A stretch of 64,000 nt of DNA from Caecitellus pseudoparvulus (lineage: Eukaryota > Bigyra: Bicosoecida), in contig CBFFRQ010000067.1 of NCBI GenBank assembly GCA_965644315.1, forward strand, positions 744,001-808,000, given 5' to 3'. Position 1 is the first letter of the stretch, and each line of letters begins with the position of its first letter. The position numbers and the translations under genes are program-made. The notes beneath the pieces are model-generated. The model did no database searches, was not told the origin of the DNA, and worked only from the letters and a program-made list of their open reading frames with translations. Positions 35,401 to 43,539 of this stretch are shown here, one piece after another.

Positions 35401-38400
35401 TGGGTCGAAGGTCTCAGATGCGCCCCCTGTAATGCTGGAGATGCCGTTCGATACCTCGCCGGCAACTGTGTCATCAGTCCCTGGTGGGGCGGTGGGCAGG
35501 CTGGCAGAGGAAGCGGTAGGCAGGGCAGCGGTGAGGCACTTGCTCATGGCAGTGTTCAACGCATTCACCCGTGCAACAGCGCCAGCCCGACCGCTCCCGC
35601 TGCATGCATCTTGGACCTTCTCTGGGGCCAGCGCCTCGCTGAACGCAGTGTGCATGGCCTCAGTCAATGCAGGGGTGTCACTCTGCCCAGAGCACTCCCA
35701 CAGCCGCCGCAACGCGCCGGCTTGCTCGGGAGCAAAGAGTTCACCCAGGCCCTTGAGAAACTGCACCTTAGCCGGATCAATGGCCTCCAGGAAGAAGGTG
35801 CCGGTCTGAATGCTGTTCTTGCCGGCACGCTTTTCGTGTCCTTGCAACGGGTTCCGCAAGGACACCTTCACCTTCAAGGGCGAACCTTCCTGCGGGATTT
35901 CTAGCCACTTCCGCGCATACATCTGGTACACCCTGTCATCACCGTACATCTCACACATGTAATCCATGGACTTGACACGGTCAAATCCGAGTGCCAGCAT
36001 GAGCTTGTCCGTGCACTCTGGGACTTCGTACGTGTAGCAGCGCACGGCAACCCAAATACGAACAGGCTTCGTGACATGGAATGTGACAGAGTTGTCATTT
36101 CCATTCACCCAGTCTTCCTTAAACAGAGCATGTGCCATGCGAGACCCAGCTGCCTTGAGGGCTGCGGGAACGCTCTTGACGGTGCAGTCGGAGTTGCCCC
36201 AGAGCTGGCCGCCGCCAACCTTGGGCACACCAGGATGCACCTCCAGCTCCCAATTCTCGGAGCCGCCGTGAAACTCCACGGGTCCATCGAACAACGAGCT
36301 CACGTCAACGCTCTCTGTAATCGGCAGCACTTCAAACTTGAATGGTAGGTTGCTGTCTGCTGGGAGCTCGTGGCTGTAGTTGTCCTGTGTGCGCTTCCCA
36401 TGATGAGCTGCCCACTCAGCATGCAGGGAGGACATGCTTTCGCTGGCCTTGCGCAGGGCGGCTACGTACTGGGTCGAGCCAAGCAGCGAATCAGCGCCGT
36501 TGATGCCAGGGATGCCGTGCACCTTGCCGAAAACAGCATACTTGAGCAACACCTCTTGCAGTGTCAAGTTGCGGGCGACCACTTCTGCATCCCCTGAGAG
36601 TCCCGCCTTGTCGCACCACTCCGCTGTTGTCGTGATTCGCTGCCCCGCAGAAGCAAGGAAGCCATCTGGGGCGCACTGCATGTGACGAATGATGCTGGCT
36701 TTGGGCAGCTGTCCAAGAAGAGCGAAACGCTTCACATCCTCGAACCGCCAGGGTGCCCAGCCAGACTTGCCAGGAGGAGGGGCAACCCTGGCACCACAGC
36801 CCATGTGCAGCAACTGAAGAAGCCCTGTGGACTGCAGCACCGGCCAGTCTGATTCGTTCCAGCCCTGGGCGACGTACGCAATGCACATGTTCTGCAGAGC
36901 CGTGACAGGCTCGGAAAGGCTTTCGTGGCCTTCGCCTCCAAACGACTGCCGCAGGAGTGCCATGACGCTCTTCAACAGACCCACCGCCTCACCTTGCAGC
37001 TTCACCATGGATGCTTGTGGGGCGGCCAGAACGCCGTGTGTGTGGTGGTGTAGCAGTGGCCACGTGCAGAAAGGCCCCTCCTCCAGCGATGACCACAGCA
37101 AGAGGTCTGGGTCCCGAGGAGCAAGGCTGGAAGGTTTGTCTTCCTCGCCTTCGTCTCCAGACTGCTTGCCCTGGTCCTTCGCCAAAGCCTGCTCAGTGGC
37201 TTTTGCCGTCGCAGCCTCCAAAGCCTCGGTCACGCTGCGCAGGCCTGCGCGGGCATGGCGCAACAAGTCGCACCGCAACAGCACGAGCAAGCTCTGGTCT
37301 GCTCCCCCTTGCATGTCTGCTTGGGGCAGCTCAGACAGCCCAGAATGCAGCGATGCCAAGCCGAAAGCGCGGGCATCCGCTCGAACCCGGCGCCACCATA
37401 GCAAGCGATGCAGGACATCTGCACGAACCGCAAGCTTTGCGAAGCCCAGTGTGCGCATGGTGGCTGCTTTTGCTTTGCCTGGCGTGAGAGTGCTGACTGC
37501 AGTGCCTTGGGATGGAGGCATTGGGGGAAGCGGGATGTCGCTCTCAGGGGCGCCCTCATCAGCCTGCTCCCCCTCATCCCCGACAGGCCGATGCCAGGAC
37601 CTCTGCCGAGCAAGCATGGTCAGCATCCCGTCCAAACCAGACGAAGGGGGCGGGGGGGGCGGGATAGCGCCCCCCTCGCTTTCCGAGCTGGGGAGCAAGG
37701 CAGTTCGAGACTTGACACCAGCGTCACTGAAGCGTTCTTCCAGTGTGGAAAACTCGCTCGTGCCCTCCACGCCACTGCCCGCCGTGGCAAGACCTGTGCC
37801 TCCAGGGGCACCTTCCTGCTCTCCAGGCTGCAAGGTCAACAGCAGCCGAACGCGCTCTTGCATCTGGCGAAGGAGTTCCGCGAAGCAAGTGCTGCGCTGC
37901 GGCTCAAGTACGCGACGCTGCCCGCCCCAGCTCCACGGGGTGGACGAAGTGCTGGGCTGTAACACTGGTGCGGCCGCGTCACTCTCGGAATCGCTCTCGT
38001 CTTCGTCGCTGCTTTCATCACTCTCGTCTGTTGAGCCACTCGCACTCGACGCATCAGACAAGGTGGAGGCTTCTGACTCCTGCCGCTCTGCAGCGGGCTC
38101 GCTTTCTGTGCTGCCAATGCTAGAACTGCGCTGTCTGGACGGAGTGCTCTCGGTGGGGATACCCGTGGTTTCAGCGGGTGCTTCCTGGTCGGCCGCGAGG
38201 TCAGAGGTAGAAGGGGCGTCGCCGGAAGCAGCAGCCCCCCCAGTGTTGCTTGATGCATCTTTAGGTGCCTCCTCGTCAGACATGGCAGCCTGTTGTGTCA
38301 CCAAGTACGTGCGCAAAGAGCGTACATCCTTCCACGCGTCGAGCAGGCAGTCCGATACGACTGCCGCAGCTGCCGCTTCGTCAGCTTCTTTCAGCGCACG

Positions 38401-41400
38401 CACACAGGCTGCGACGCTTGCCACTGCGCTGGCTCCGGAGAGCTTCACAATGCTAAGCCACACAAGAAGCTCGACTTGGGGAAACTTTGCCTGCTTGGCG
38501 AGCTTGCGCTTCTGGGCCACAGACTTTGGGAGGCGCTGCTTGCAGAGCCATGCGAACAGCACTTCGGCTGAGCCTGTGAGTGATTCACTCTGCACAGTTT
38601 CCGAGTACAAGGTGGACAAGCAGCCGTCTACATCTCCTGGGATGACCAGGGGATCTGACACTTGAACCGGCTCGTCCTGTGGGGGGAGGAAGCTGTCCAC
38701 CCACTGTGCTGCCGGCGCAGGGGCAGCCATGAAAGCCCCTGCAGGCTTGCTGCGAATGTGCTGCACGGCCGCGTGGAAGTCCAGGTCGGCGAAGGGGCTC
38801 CCTGCCTGGCCTGTGGACGCGGGGCAAGCCACCCCTCCCGCAAGCAGCTTGGAGCCGAGCAGGGGGGCCATTTCCACCTCCTCGTACGACACCAGGGATC
38901 CTCGGAGCAGCCCAGCTGCCAGACGAGACATCGCCACAGAGCACTGACGCTGTGTCCGCTGCAGCCAGTTAATGCCAAGAAGTCCCGACAGGTGCCCTCG
39001 CAGAGCAGTAGCCAGGTGGTCTGTGGCTGTCTTTCCATGCTGCATGCTTCGCAGCGCTCTGAGCATGCTGACAACGCGGCCCTGCACAACACCTTCCAGT
39101 GCCTCACGCTGAGCAGTCGCCTTGTCCTCTGCACTTGGTGGCGTGCCCAGCGCCACTGATGGGGGGCGATACCCCTCCCCCGGATCATCAGGAGCAATGT
39201 CCGGCGCCAGAACTGACAGGGGCACCAGCTGCAACGCCAGTGACGGTGCACCCACACTGCTCAAGGCCCCCGCTGTGACGGCTGAGTCGGCCAGAGTTGG
39301 GTGTGTGTGCAGAGGTGTGTCCAGCGAGACAAAGCAGTTTTCAGGCAGCATCGCTGTGGCACGCTTGCCTGCGGAGGGAAACTGCCCTGGCAAGCACTGC
39401 CGTGCGTCAGCGGTGTTCAACGCTGACATGGGGTGAGTCAGAGCGAGTGCGGGCACTGCCACGCGCGCGCCCGATGTCACGAGGGTCTCCCTCGTGGCCT
39501 GCCCAGCAGCACGGAGGGTGGACAAGGACACCGCCGACTTGTACTCGGTCGACTGCTGCACCTGAACCCGATCTGCCATGATGACCATAGCCGAGCGGGG
39601 TTTCCCTGCATCCTCCGCGCTGCAGGGAGGCAGCATGATAAAGAAGTCTCCTGCTTCACTGGTGCCGAAGCCGATGAGAGTGCCATGCACCTCAGCCTTG
39701 GGGGCTGCAGCTGCCTCTTCAGTGTGCTCCTCGCTCGGCTCGTCGTCCTTGCTCTCAACCACACCAGCACCTGCACCCTCCTCCTCCTTGCTCTCCAAGG
39801 GCTCCCCTGCAGCGGCTCCTCCTGCCTGCTCAGCCTCCTCCGCTGGAGAGGCGGCTGACCCGCCATCCTCCGAGCCATCACTGTCCGATCCTGATGCGAC
39901 AGACCCGTCATCACTGCCGTCACTGCCACCTGAGCCCTTGGAGCTCGAGCCTGGGCTTTGCACGCCAGCGATGCCTACCACAGCTGCGGCGTGCTCGGCA
40001 AGCAGCCATACCCACACAGAGAGAGGCTGTGCACCGACAGTCCCCAGCGTGCCACGGAACAACACTGGCACCTTCGCTTCTGCGGCATGAACAGCATCAA
40101 GCTTGGAACGCGCGGAGGAGGGAACGCTGAGCACGCCAGAAGCGAGGGCGGCCTGCGCCAGTCCGCCGCAAGACAACAAGGCCGCGTCGGGGCCCACAGT
40201 CAGCGACAGCTCCGAGGCGCTGGAGCCCGTCAATGCGGCTTCTCGGCCAAGCAGGGATGCCCAAGCAGTGCCCTGCATAATGCCCGACAGCTGCGGGGGG
40301 CTCGCTCCCAGCTGCCGGGGCCCGAAGGCGCCCGCCGCCGCAAGAGCGGCATCAGCGGTGTGCAGTGCCAGCAACACGTGATGCAGTGCCGGCAGCACTT
40401 GAGTGCTGAAAATGGGCAGGTGCCGCAAGGCTCGGTGCGCACACAGCGCAAGGAGCAGGGGGAGGAGGTCCCCCACCACCGACACACGCAGGACGTCGTG
40501 GGCTACCACTCCCTCCTCTGCACTGCCGCGCGCAGCGAGGCACACCTCGCCCAGCACGTCCCGCACTGCATCTAGCACAAGCAAGGCCACTTTTGACGCC
40601 AGCTGCACTCGAGGAGCACGTGCGAGTGATGATGTAGCATCCCAGTGGGGACCCACGAGCACGGAGTCTGTGACGCCTCCTGCAGCGAGGGAGGAAGAAG
40701 CAGCCCGCTCACGGGCAGCTGCCTCGACGTCAGTGATGACGCCCGTGAACACTGCGTGCAGGATGGTGCACACGAGCTTCATGCTCGTTGTGAACAAAGG
40801 CGTGCAAAGTGGCGCGGCATCCTTGGCCTGCAGGCACTGCTTCGCCGTGGCGTTGTGACGCACGAGGAGCTGCTGCACCAAGCCGAATGCCAGGGCGGCC
40901 TTGCTTGCCTCCGGCTCGAGCGCAGCTTTCGCGTCCTCAGTCGGGCCACAGGCAGTCAACGCCTGGGATGGAAGTGCTCGCAGTTGGGAAGGCAGCAGCG
41001 AGGCCACTGTGGCCCCGCGGCAGAGGCGGTTCAAAAGTGCTGTCGCAAGGTTTGTGCCCGCTTCACCCGCATCGGCTTGCAGGACGGCAGTGAACAACTG
41101 CACCTGCTGTCCAGTGGTGGCGAAGAGGAAGTCCAGCCCATCAATCAGCAAGCCGACAGCGGCAGAGGTGAGAAGGGCAGGGATGGTGCCAGCAGCAGCC
41201 GCTGCAGCCACGGCCTGCACCTCTGGGCTGACAACCACATCCTGCTTCAAGCCCAACAAGCCAGCCTGAACCAGGAACATCAACTCCTCGGCGACAGGTG
41301 TCAGACGGCCATCTGGCAGCAACACGCCGATGCTCGCGCCGGACACCCGAGCGGCGGCTGCGCGGCAGAGGCTTGCTCGCACGATGACGAGTACACTCAA

Positions 41401-43539
41401 CGTGCTCTTCAGCGCATGCTCGTCGCCTTCTGTGATCCGGGGAAGCAGCACGAGCAGCAGATGCAGGGCTGCCTTGAACAGAAGTGGGGAGGCCGCCACA
41501 GCGAAAGGCTCCCGCAGGGGCAGCGACTTGGCTGCCGACGTGACGCCCAGTGCAGGGAGTGCCTTGGTGGACGAAGGGGGTTTGAAGCCAGACATGGACA
41601 CAGTGGCCTGTGGCGCGTACTCTTGGGCCAAGCGTGCGATTGCGTACAGCAGAGCATGATGGCCAGGGCTGTCCGTCGGCGCAGCGGGAGCAGACAGGAG
41701 CTCTGCCACAGTCTTGGACAAGCCGCTGGGAAGCGGGGGTGGAGCCACCACTCTGCGGGAAGCCACCCGCTTGATGCGCATGCCCATGCCAGCAGGCCGG
41801 AAGGCAAGCCTGGCAGGGCCGCGCACCAGCCCCGACAGGACGAGCGACTTGGTCGAGCCCACCCGCGCGTGCATGGTGCCATGCAGCGTATCGATGCAGA
41901 GAGTAATGGTGGCACCTTCCTCTGGCCACTTCACTGAGCGAGTGGGCTTGCTTTGGTAGTTCTGGGGGTTCCCCCCGTACAGGTCAAACACTTTGCCTGC
42001 CCCCTGCCAGCGCAGAGGCGTGTCCACTTTCTCGAAGTCGGAGTGGGACACATCCTCCTGCAGCGCAACTTGCTGCTGCAAGACAGTGCAGCAGCCGTTG
42101 TCGTTGTCAGTGGTCGGAGCCAAAGTCACCTCCAGGTCGATCTCGTGGATGGAGTCACCTTCGAGTAGTTGCTTGGTGGCCACCCAGCACTGGGAGCCGT
42201 ACCGCTCCTTCATCACAAACGCCGAGTCACCGTCTGAAAACACCAGTTGCTGCTGCACGTACGAGTCCCCTCCGTGGGCTGCCTTGGCCATCCACTCACA
42301 GGAGCCCAGGCGCCAATGCAAAACATCACTCTCCGCCGCAGCGCCTTCACACAGCGCACTCTGGCGAGCGGCAGCCGCTGCCAGCATGGGCTTGCTTGCC
42401 ACGTGCCCAGCCAGGGCGCCCATGGTCTGCTCCACTTCAGCCTGCGGCTGCTTTAGCACGAGTGCTGCCGCTGCCAAGAGGGATGCAGAGTCTGCCGTGG
42501 CTGCGGCTGCTGCCATGACAGCTGGGAGCAGGCTGGCGTCCGTGGCGGCGGCATCCAAGCAGCGCTCCAGCAGGCGCAGAGGGGAAGCAGGCGGGGGTGC
42601 AAAGATAACAGGTGAAGTGGAGGCTGCTTCCGCTTCTGTGGGCGTCTTGGGAGCCACCAGCGCCGACACACGCCCCACACTTACCACGCCCGGCTCGCCC
42701 GAGCTGACGGTGGGGAACGACAGTGTGAAGGAGCCAGTCTCCATGCCGAGAGCTGGCAGGACAACAAAGCTTGCACCCTCCGGTACCACAAGTGTGGGGC
42801 CCACCTGCATCATGGCCCCACCCGGTCCGATGGGCAGGGACAGCGCCACCCTACTGGGGGGGTGTGCTCCAGCCATCGTCACTCGCACCCCTCCCAAGCA
42901 AGCCTTGGGCTTGAGGTCGAAGGAAGCCTTGGTGTCGCGGTGGGCCAAGGAATACCAGTGAGGAGAGCCAGCCTTGGTCAGCCCCTCCAGCTTTGCACCA
43001 GGCCCGGAAGATGCGGAAGTGACTTGGAGGGTGCCAGGGAACTCCACCAGCGCACGGTGGTTCAGGGACAGGTCAGAGTCCGAGAACAACTGACCCACGG
43101 GGACTGAGCCGAATTCTTGGGCGAAAAGGCTGGCGAGCAGCTCAGCTGGGAGGCTCCCCGACTCCAGCGCCGCGACAGCCACCGCCGCAGCAGCTGACGA
43201 GCCAGGCGTGGTGGGCGCCAAGGTCGGCAGCAGCGTCAGATCCGTGGGTGCTTCTGCCGCGCTGCTGCCGCTGGACGCTGTGGCAAGCTCGCAAGCTGAC
43301 TCGACGTAGGCCTCAAAAGCGTCCTCTTCGTTGACAGCCTTCGCAAGTGCCCCCAGGTCCGCATGCAGCCCCGGTGAGTTGTCGCTGGTCGGGTCCGCTG
43401 CCATTCCCGCAAGCATGGCGGAACGCACGACGCTGTCATCCTGCTGTTTGGATGCCGGGGCAGGCGGGGCAGCCATGCCCATTTTCAGGGCGATGGGTGC
43501 ATTTCCAGGCTGGTTCAGGATCTGCAACACCCCCTCCAT
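23476..43539 (-). CDS. Giant HECT-domain E3 ubiquitin ligase, 6,687 aa
   Basis: One uninterrupted 20-kb frame starts at ATG 43,539 (MEGVLQILNQ) and ends at 23,476. The C-terminal ~380 residues are a HECT domain (from about 24,620), starting near NRNLLFGEGS. It includes the N-lobe signatures FEGEQGIDQGGVFREG and RFIGQWMAMSLRSG, and ends LPEAHTCFFSIDLPEYPS. The catalytic Cys is residue 6655 (codon 23,577-23,575), which forms the ubiquitin thioester. N-terminal to this lie a SPRY/B30.2-like segment (about 430-590), a beta-sandwich-like segment (about 2396-2553), a second SPRY-like segment (about 3650-3780) and several acidic Ser/Asp/Glu-rich tracts that look disordered. The length is like the HUWE1/HERC class, but no RCC1 repeats are apparent, so I give no symbol. 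Substrates are unknown. The absence of introns over 20 kb is unusual beside its intron-bearing neighbours. Confidence 0.93.
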   Translation of the reverse strand: MEGVLQILNQPGNAPIALKMGMAAPPAPASKQQDDSVVRSAMLAGMAADPTSDNSPGLHADLGALAKAVNEEDAFEAYVESACELATASSGSSAAEAPTDLTLLPTLAPTTPGSSAAAAVAVAALESGSLPAELLASLFAQEFGSVPVGQLFSDSDLSLNHRALVEFPGTLQVTSASSGPGAKLEGLTKAGSPHWYSLAHRDTKASFDLKPKACLGGVRVTMAGAHPPSRVALSLPIGPGGAMMQVGPTLVVPEGASFVVLPALGMETGSFTLSFPTVSSGEPGVVSVGRVSALVAPKTPTEAEAASTSPVIFAPPPASPLRLLERCLDAAATDASLLPAVMAAAAATADSASLLAAAALVLKQPQAEVEQTMGALAGHVASKPMLAAAAARQSALCEGAAAESDVLHWRLGSCEWMAKAAHGGDSYVQQQLVFSDGDSAFVMKERYGSQCWVATKQLLEGDSIHEIDLEVTLAPTTDNDNGCCTVLQQQVALQEDVSHSDFEKVDTPLRWQGAGKVFDLYGGNPQNYQSKPTRSVKWPEEGATITLCIDTLHGTMHARVGSTKSLVLSGLVRGPARLAFRPAGMGMRIKRVASRRVVAPPPLPSGLSKTVAELLSAPAAPTDSPGHHALLYAIARLAQEYAPQATVSMSGFKPPSSTKALPALGVTSAAKSLPLREPFAVAASPLLFKAALHLLLVLLPRITEGDEHALKSTLSVLVIVRASLCRAAAARVSGASIGVLLPDGRLTPVAEELMFLVQAGLLGLKQDVVVSPEVQAVAAAAAAGTIPALLTSAAVGLLIDGLDFLFATTGQQVQLFTAVLQADAGEAGTNLATALLNRLCRGATVASLLPSQLRALPSQALTACGPTEDAKAALEPEASKAALAFGLVQQLLVRHNATAKQCLQAKDAAPLCTPLFTTSMKLVCTILHAVFTGVITDVEAAARERAASSSLAAGGVTDSVLVGPHWDATSSLARAPRVQLASKVALLVLDAVRDVLGEVCLAARGSAEEGVVAHDVLRVSVVGDLLPLLLALCAHRALRHLPIFSTQVLPALHHVLLALHTADAALAAAGAFGPRQLGASPPQLSGIMQGTAWASLLGREAALTGSSASELSLTVGPDAALLSCGGLAQAALASGVLSVPSSARSKLDAVHAAEAKVPVLFRGTLGTVGAQPLSVWVWLLAEHAAAVVGIAGVQSPGSSSKGSGGSDGSDDGSVASGSDSDGSEDGGSAASPAEEAEQAGGAAAGEPLESKEEEGAGAGVVESKDDEPSEEHTEEAAAAPKAEVHGTLIGFGTSEAGDFFIMLPPCSAEDAGKPRSAMVIMADRVQVQQSTEYKSAVSLSTLRAAGQATRETLVTSGARVAVPALALTHPMSALNTADARQCLPGQFPSAGKRATAMLPENCFVSLDTPLHTHPTLADSAVTAGALSSVGAPSLALQLVPLSVLAPDIAPDDPGEGYRPPSVALGTPPSAEDKATAQREALEGVVQGRVVSMLRALRSMQHGKTATDHLATALRGHLSGLLGINWLQRTQRQCSVAMSRLAAGLLRGSLVSYEEVEMAPLLGSKLLAGGVACPASTGQAGSPFADLDFHAAVQHIRSKPAGAFMAAPAPAAQWVDSFLPPQDEPVQVSDPLVIPGDVDGCLSTLYSETVQSESLTGSAEVLFAWLCKQRLPKSVAQKRKLAKQAKFPQVELLVWLSIVKLSGASAVASVAACVRALKEADEAAAAAVVSDCLLDAWKDVRSLRTYLVTQQAAMSDEEAPKDASSNTGGAAASGDAPSTSDLAADQEAPAETTGIPTESTPSRQRSSSIGSTESEPAAERQESEASTLSDASSASGSTDESDESSDEDESDSESDAAAPVLQPSTSSTPWSWGGQRRVLEPQRSTCFAELLRQMQERVRLLLTLQPGEQEGAPGGTGLATAGSGVEGTSEFSTLEERFSDAGVKSRTALLPSSESEGGAIPPPPPPSSGLDGMLTMLARQRSWHRPVGDEGEQADEGAPESDIPLPPMPPSQGTAVSTLTPGKAKAATMRTLGFAKLAVRADVLHRLLWWRRVRADARAFGLASLHSGLSELPQADMQGGADQSLLVLLRCDLLRHARAGLRSVTEALEAATAKATEQALAKDQGKQSGDEGEEDKPSSLAPRDPDLLLWSSLEEGPFCTWPLLHHHTHGVLAAPQASMVKLQGEAVGLLKSVMALLRQSFGGEGHESLSEPVTALQNMCIAYVAQGWNESDWPVLQSTGLLQLLHMGCGARVAPPPGKSGWAPWRFEDVKRFALLGQLPKASIIRHMQCAPDGFLASAGQRITTTAEWCDKAGLSGDAEVVARNLTLQEVLLKYAVFGKVHGIPGINGADSLLGSTQYVAALRKASESMSSLHAEWAAHHGKRTQDNYSHELPADSNLPFKFEVLPITESVDVSSLFDGPVEFHGGSENWELEVHPGVPKVGGGQLWGNSDCTVKSVPAALKAAGSRMAHALFKEDWVNGNDNSVTFHVTKPVRIWVAVRCYTYEVPECTDKLMLALGFDRVKSMDYMCEMYGDDRVYQMYARKWLEIPQEGSPLKVKVSLRNPLQGHEKRAGKNSIQTGTFFLEAIDPAKVQFLKGLGELFAPEQAGALRRLWECSGQSDTPALTEAMHTAFSEALAPEKVQDACSGSGRAGAVARVNALNTAMSKCLTAALPTASSASLPTAPPGTDDTVAGEVSNGISSITGGASETFDPTPVPETELKLASPASLVASVLTKLAFGAQPLDSKGLKRTASPEADSTRSVQSSVLQLSRVNSTAGEPAGMEGAAGTDHEPLVCLQRESLATLGKGIDAYVAELRADRCGEHVAAEAALNGHFGELLSLAGSATVREALVTAAWLERMVIAFAFGSLRLRRAVLLLLGSCAHELRPSFVGAALKSAWPAAADIDMWSAVYAGDHVAAGGSAVGGDTSTISSVALGWLLHMVAAPVAMSWGAHLPLAWTGVQHPDAPVASTPECDQALASLALQLLRRLALDVHGPWAKHLVGLVPAAINEAAAWLQDGADVQADKHALARILACMRFLAAADGGLFVGARVALPGTGAGDTKTGTVLSLSHTVQGADGDLLRTFFMPGMLPSGATPATGSTSSSSECTVLVAEGITLTSTMRTASYSPTDLTPALHPPASAELVRLDAPVLHSLISLAQGAGASSLPGLFLAMHALGTVQHLLEKQALAKPLIEAIMHGSAPGSLPPFVSALYEGALKPLSKSAAAYIDAPDATLLSVLDQGIVLSGGMGGVSPACSPTSSPTTPAAATADTPGSTSDSTLREVASSCTCDVVSARTALMLSSGKVDDAKALLKSDSGAALQGLPPQAVWSAEAPVDVVQQLCAEITDWDAGAFIAHIPAALTKQSGRVAVHSDGAEGAAIVLSVSCASACAASSIAVPLATLPALPADASSPVHVATRDGCTLALLTSEAGEMGEVCVPAKSGKVSVSWAAAGASLLLSAGAVSLDLGLTAFAALPASALKPCPARVAVDTAAATPAFARAAVAAAEALRRPIEGDKLLLPQQGLSSAALALQTATTGSSLHTSERALAGLPAWVFQDLPGEKGLQLASETKLPGSADEHLSAVSSLAALGMLDPLLPQALPADEKGARSRGPRAVSCSALMPAASSASLAKADVVEVPLDPTGTGGEEAMGVVGVSFLLKKGSVDTWQDVRMSLGLAQGGKDPKTLPGRCPASWALAFNDQCLYHASSANWVSGFSAPAGEDEEVEAKVLHMPDGSLRWWWKGGEVGSDNKFTGVEGPLFPVMWLSGGENVELHVTEVVMASAWQKKVAADPGAKLTNKQVWEELKIVGDDIPFRFADKNRTWQPSEQDARRARDQPEDYTAEGEAAFETVGSTPGLGLKRNSKYGSEAKGGLQCAMLKAEVKSLSWDGMAPEKVLGHPFLHRFLPMLHDQTLSSWQIVANMVQGGADGGSVLACMLAHAQLRAEQRLGAAQARLDAVATDRKAATALDQAGFGGDAPSGEGAQASIFASVVVSDAELQGSFKRPLEKTGGSAVAEKEEEVVSVSLVLPAGEAPATSTSYNVAGVACPATGVLAVPFELPDAAAVAHPEHAAVASKTCTSDGKLKAESKIASLAKAAAATYGDGSSDVVDLVTRRDFKVVRTLTMPLGRQWSHLEGVLGLSDEGLLGPDVQGDLKCTFHTPLTPPVRLGYVVRVVIKGDGVTLASLPALDCVGASWPLSLSVYSVDQLTVQVEVSPALGKGRRLATDRDDDDEGESEDDIAKRTANFPDLIPSRLVLLLHSLNVAGPGAADLRAGVPLALVPKSLATHIAGDKPAWACVGKGISAMGSGLPQLLSGISADPVTLPDGLLAKEVSTALSQAIPMRVHDTERGLALVQLVPATSAYTIDAVLGLAQGDRDGTRTVLEDAMTVLCVRAARACLLGALNASSALGDCEAATALLMVLCTSQDFSRLVRIMAVRDPALGACQLPSVGDKPPQASTEARAGLQELSTALHQAVTVEAAQSSAKHSSIADKLLVEALWHLHASTEQRAKSGVALRAPGVALSGRKGVGSDLSVMHASSMVVSFSNSAQSLPSGARLALLSAPPPSGLSDDWCVPVEDTGDDTQAKSDESEQPKVPTVFAVWDSEGRLLNAAQHKGVAVGYGWTPQPTPTGAGPKGVKSTPASRADAAGAAAGAADAEGTSTTAPEEEKDDESGSKDKEPTPLTVDLRWQSVSIPASSAHVYVDLSAVQWPGAAASGAEHKEEDGAAEQSSACEQKDGGDALAPAGVSVGLSAAPVHVGWKSEAEADTPSPVWGAWLLAFLLNRVLSSLPVQGQALEGLHNNGTVLALLRHARHPGVPGRLQAALTQLASQILSTGHLFHPQHPPCTDHLAYAPAHAAAAMATCVQVQLGSAKLPNGSDVLRDVGAVGVATSQTMALLKSLQQQQSGVLRLAGGHVAHTSLPTTLQRGLQVPAGLRALMDLLAAAKALEQGGTDAAHSSADFIDKVAALGGVSRDAVDVVQTLHSAEAVEEAAVSSAALPESAPAWATVARRLGEGRRVDGVALRLAGARVAFLPPAVAQSSEKAQEEALASFKAQYAAAHDKSSGSKKATPSTDDASDADSGSDSDEEVANGLPEMADYRHGVQLVRPQNTEGRPADGEVSAAQVLVFVLQQLSSSQLTTLSLVLGVGEDADPPLSTVPGGSSELDCTLSGRVDESAGAALLASFWAQLSFAAQGIVGCNFSDSIAVQDVFATLTEDEHGDRAAAIFTNLLAHQLVLGQGRAVVDLWDVVWGFADVLLSQAGQGAFASRAIEVVDGALADIVCAEQGCDSGSLMELEVKDLKDPRPDDSIDYVQKWVLNLLTPPVLSLLASLHLPRCPKPWDTEWTSSDAARTAAEEGGSPTAEDGAAAEGEAADVKASAAPACVPKPLRVQVKNEGSVPSEVALSYIGHSRALAAAFAKWQEKADEGAVWTPKVQKLDGTAEGIAGEVAIVSADRPGAFQLPEVAAGAGGAGGDPSAFLLAHALSLASCQTVEDVAGLSAVEEALLETGKSLARAASLAGKQGQTVYTGKALKDVGVVEASDTATAVYAGRVLESTGMLPPLFGKVVLVTRSAATTVEALRDVLKGVVAQRPAAVVLEEGGVVSPPASDGGSSLAALIGTSEGMAALGTKVSCLVPYHREQPGADAKAGSEHAADEEVRDEGVPPTVVTNTPLLLAGPSAARKLTAAAEAAVAAAGRSAGLIAEEAAQATTEEASGEAAPSKGGAFALLAGGAATMVARAAKRAREKRAAKALQAAAGDKSGLMGGLALWRSGRQLATTGKGIKDPRVPQPMSHPSAFASRTILPTVAAARSGGVQIADIMSTAQAMAETLTLGVDASDAFVASTWLPVAGLSRHVESNHPYRAGERLCGAISIPGATSLAVTLDPNTSLGAGAVLYLSASASCGIEAHGVSSAKGDDRPRVLAVTGVSPRDAHRVPALAPTTEAKASDKAAALKAAAEEGVYLSSLSEGETIIIQGSSVAYSLQVPAGADVSPGLWGVGFTVSPGAIEGSVAKHETCCHQLASMIPLRCLDALLWGGLHSMASTAKAAGLTASSASAWSAEEDADLVELANVLAKRVSALGTSQESLRDEWRGLAKKKRNKVPEPASRVYGMAASAAVKVTATSLPPCAVHIPPNLALKFRRLAGIPLQRLRARLAALQVFNAVLRKAVAAVPLSSDVPTSIAGKLAAASRFTFPHVKQDVLEGQLQTLQMLERKLLRVNENVKPDAYSKTKVILPVGFDSDQGCALPAPIPVWKCPDGRYTTSEFNMPLGKLSNFTATRSEEEGLTSVAESENIFVQLFESWESVSPVAFRSGGSSNRNLLFGEGSAAVGNIKFEGEQGIDQGGVFREGMTRATEELFSSKFELLLPTPNAARGEGGELAVFLPNPTATSPRALSMLRFIGQWMAMSLRSGAAVPFCFPPLVYKAILGDEPDEHDLLLISSTAHDFAISVRDCDAEFDARGKPREPITCEADFAQAFTTSQGPLTFSMTEPDGSVVELVPGGAAKQVTFANRAEFAQALLHHHLHKYDTGLQALVQGFRSVIPERILQLVTAPELEVLVAGVSTVDVELLKRNTVYSGYTSQDAIIKWFWEVFEDMSDEERTLYIRFAWGRGRIPPSDAAWVGVDKHGIDKARGKVDALPEAHTCFFSIDLPEYPSKEVLRSKLLTAVTLGGGILNG

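Noticed and set aside
36827-38665. Plus-strand open frame of 612 codons
   Set aside because: It lies antisense to the HECT ligase frame, is Ser/Arg/Cys-rich, and mirrors the third-position GC bias of the real gene; a shadow frame.
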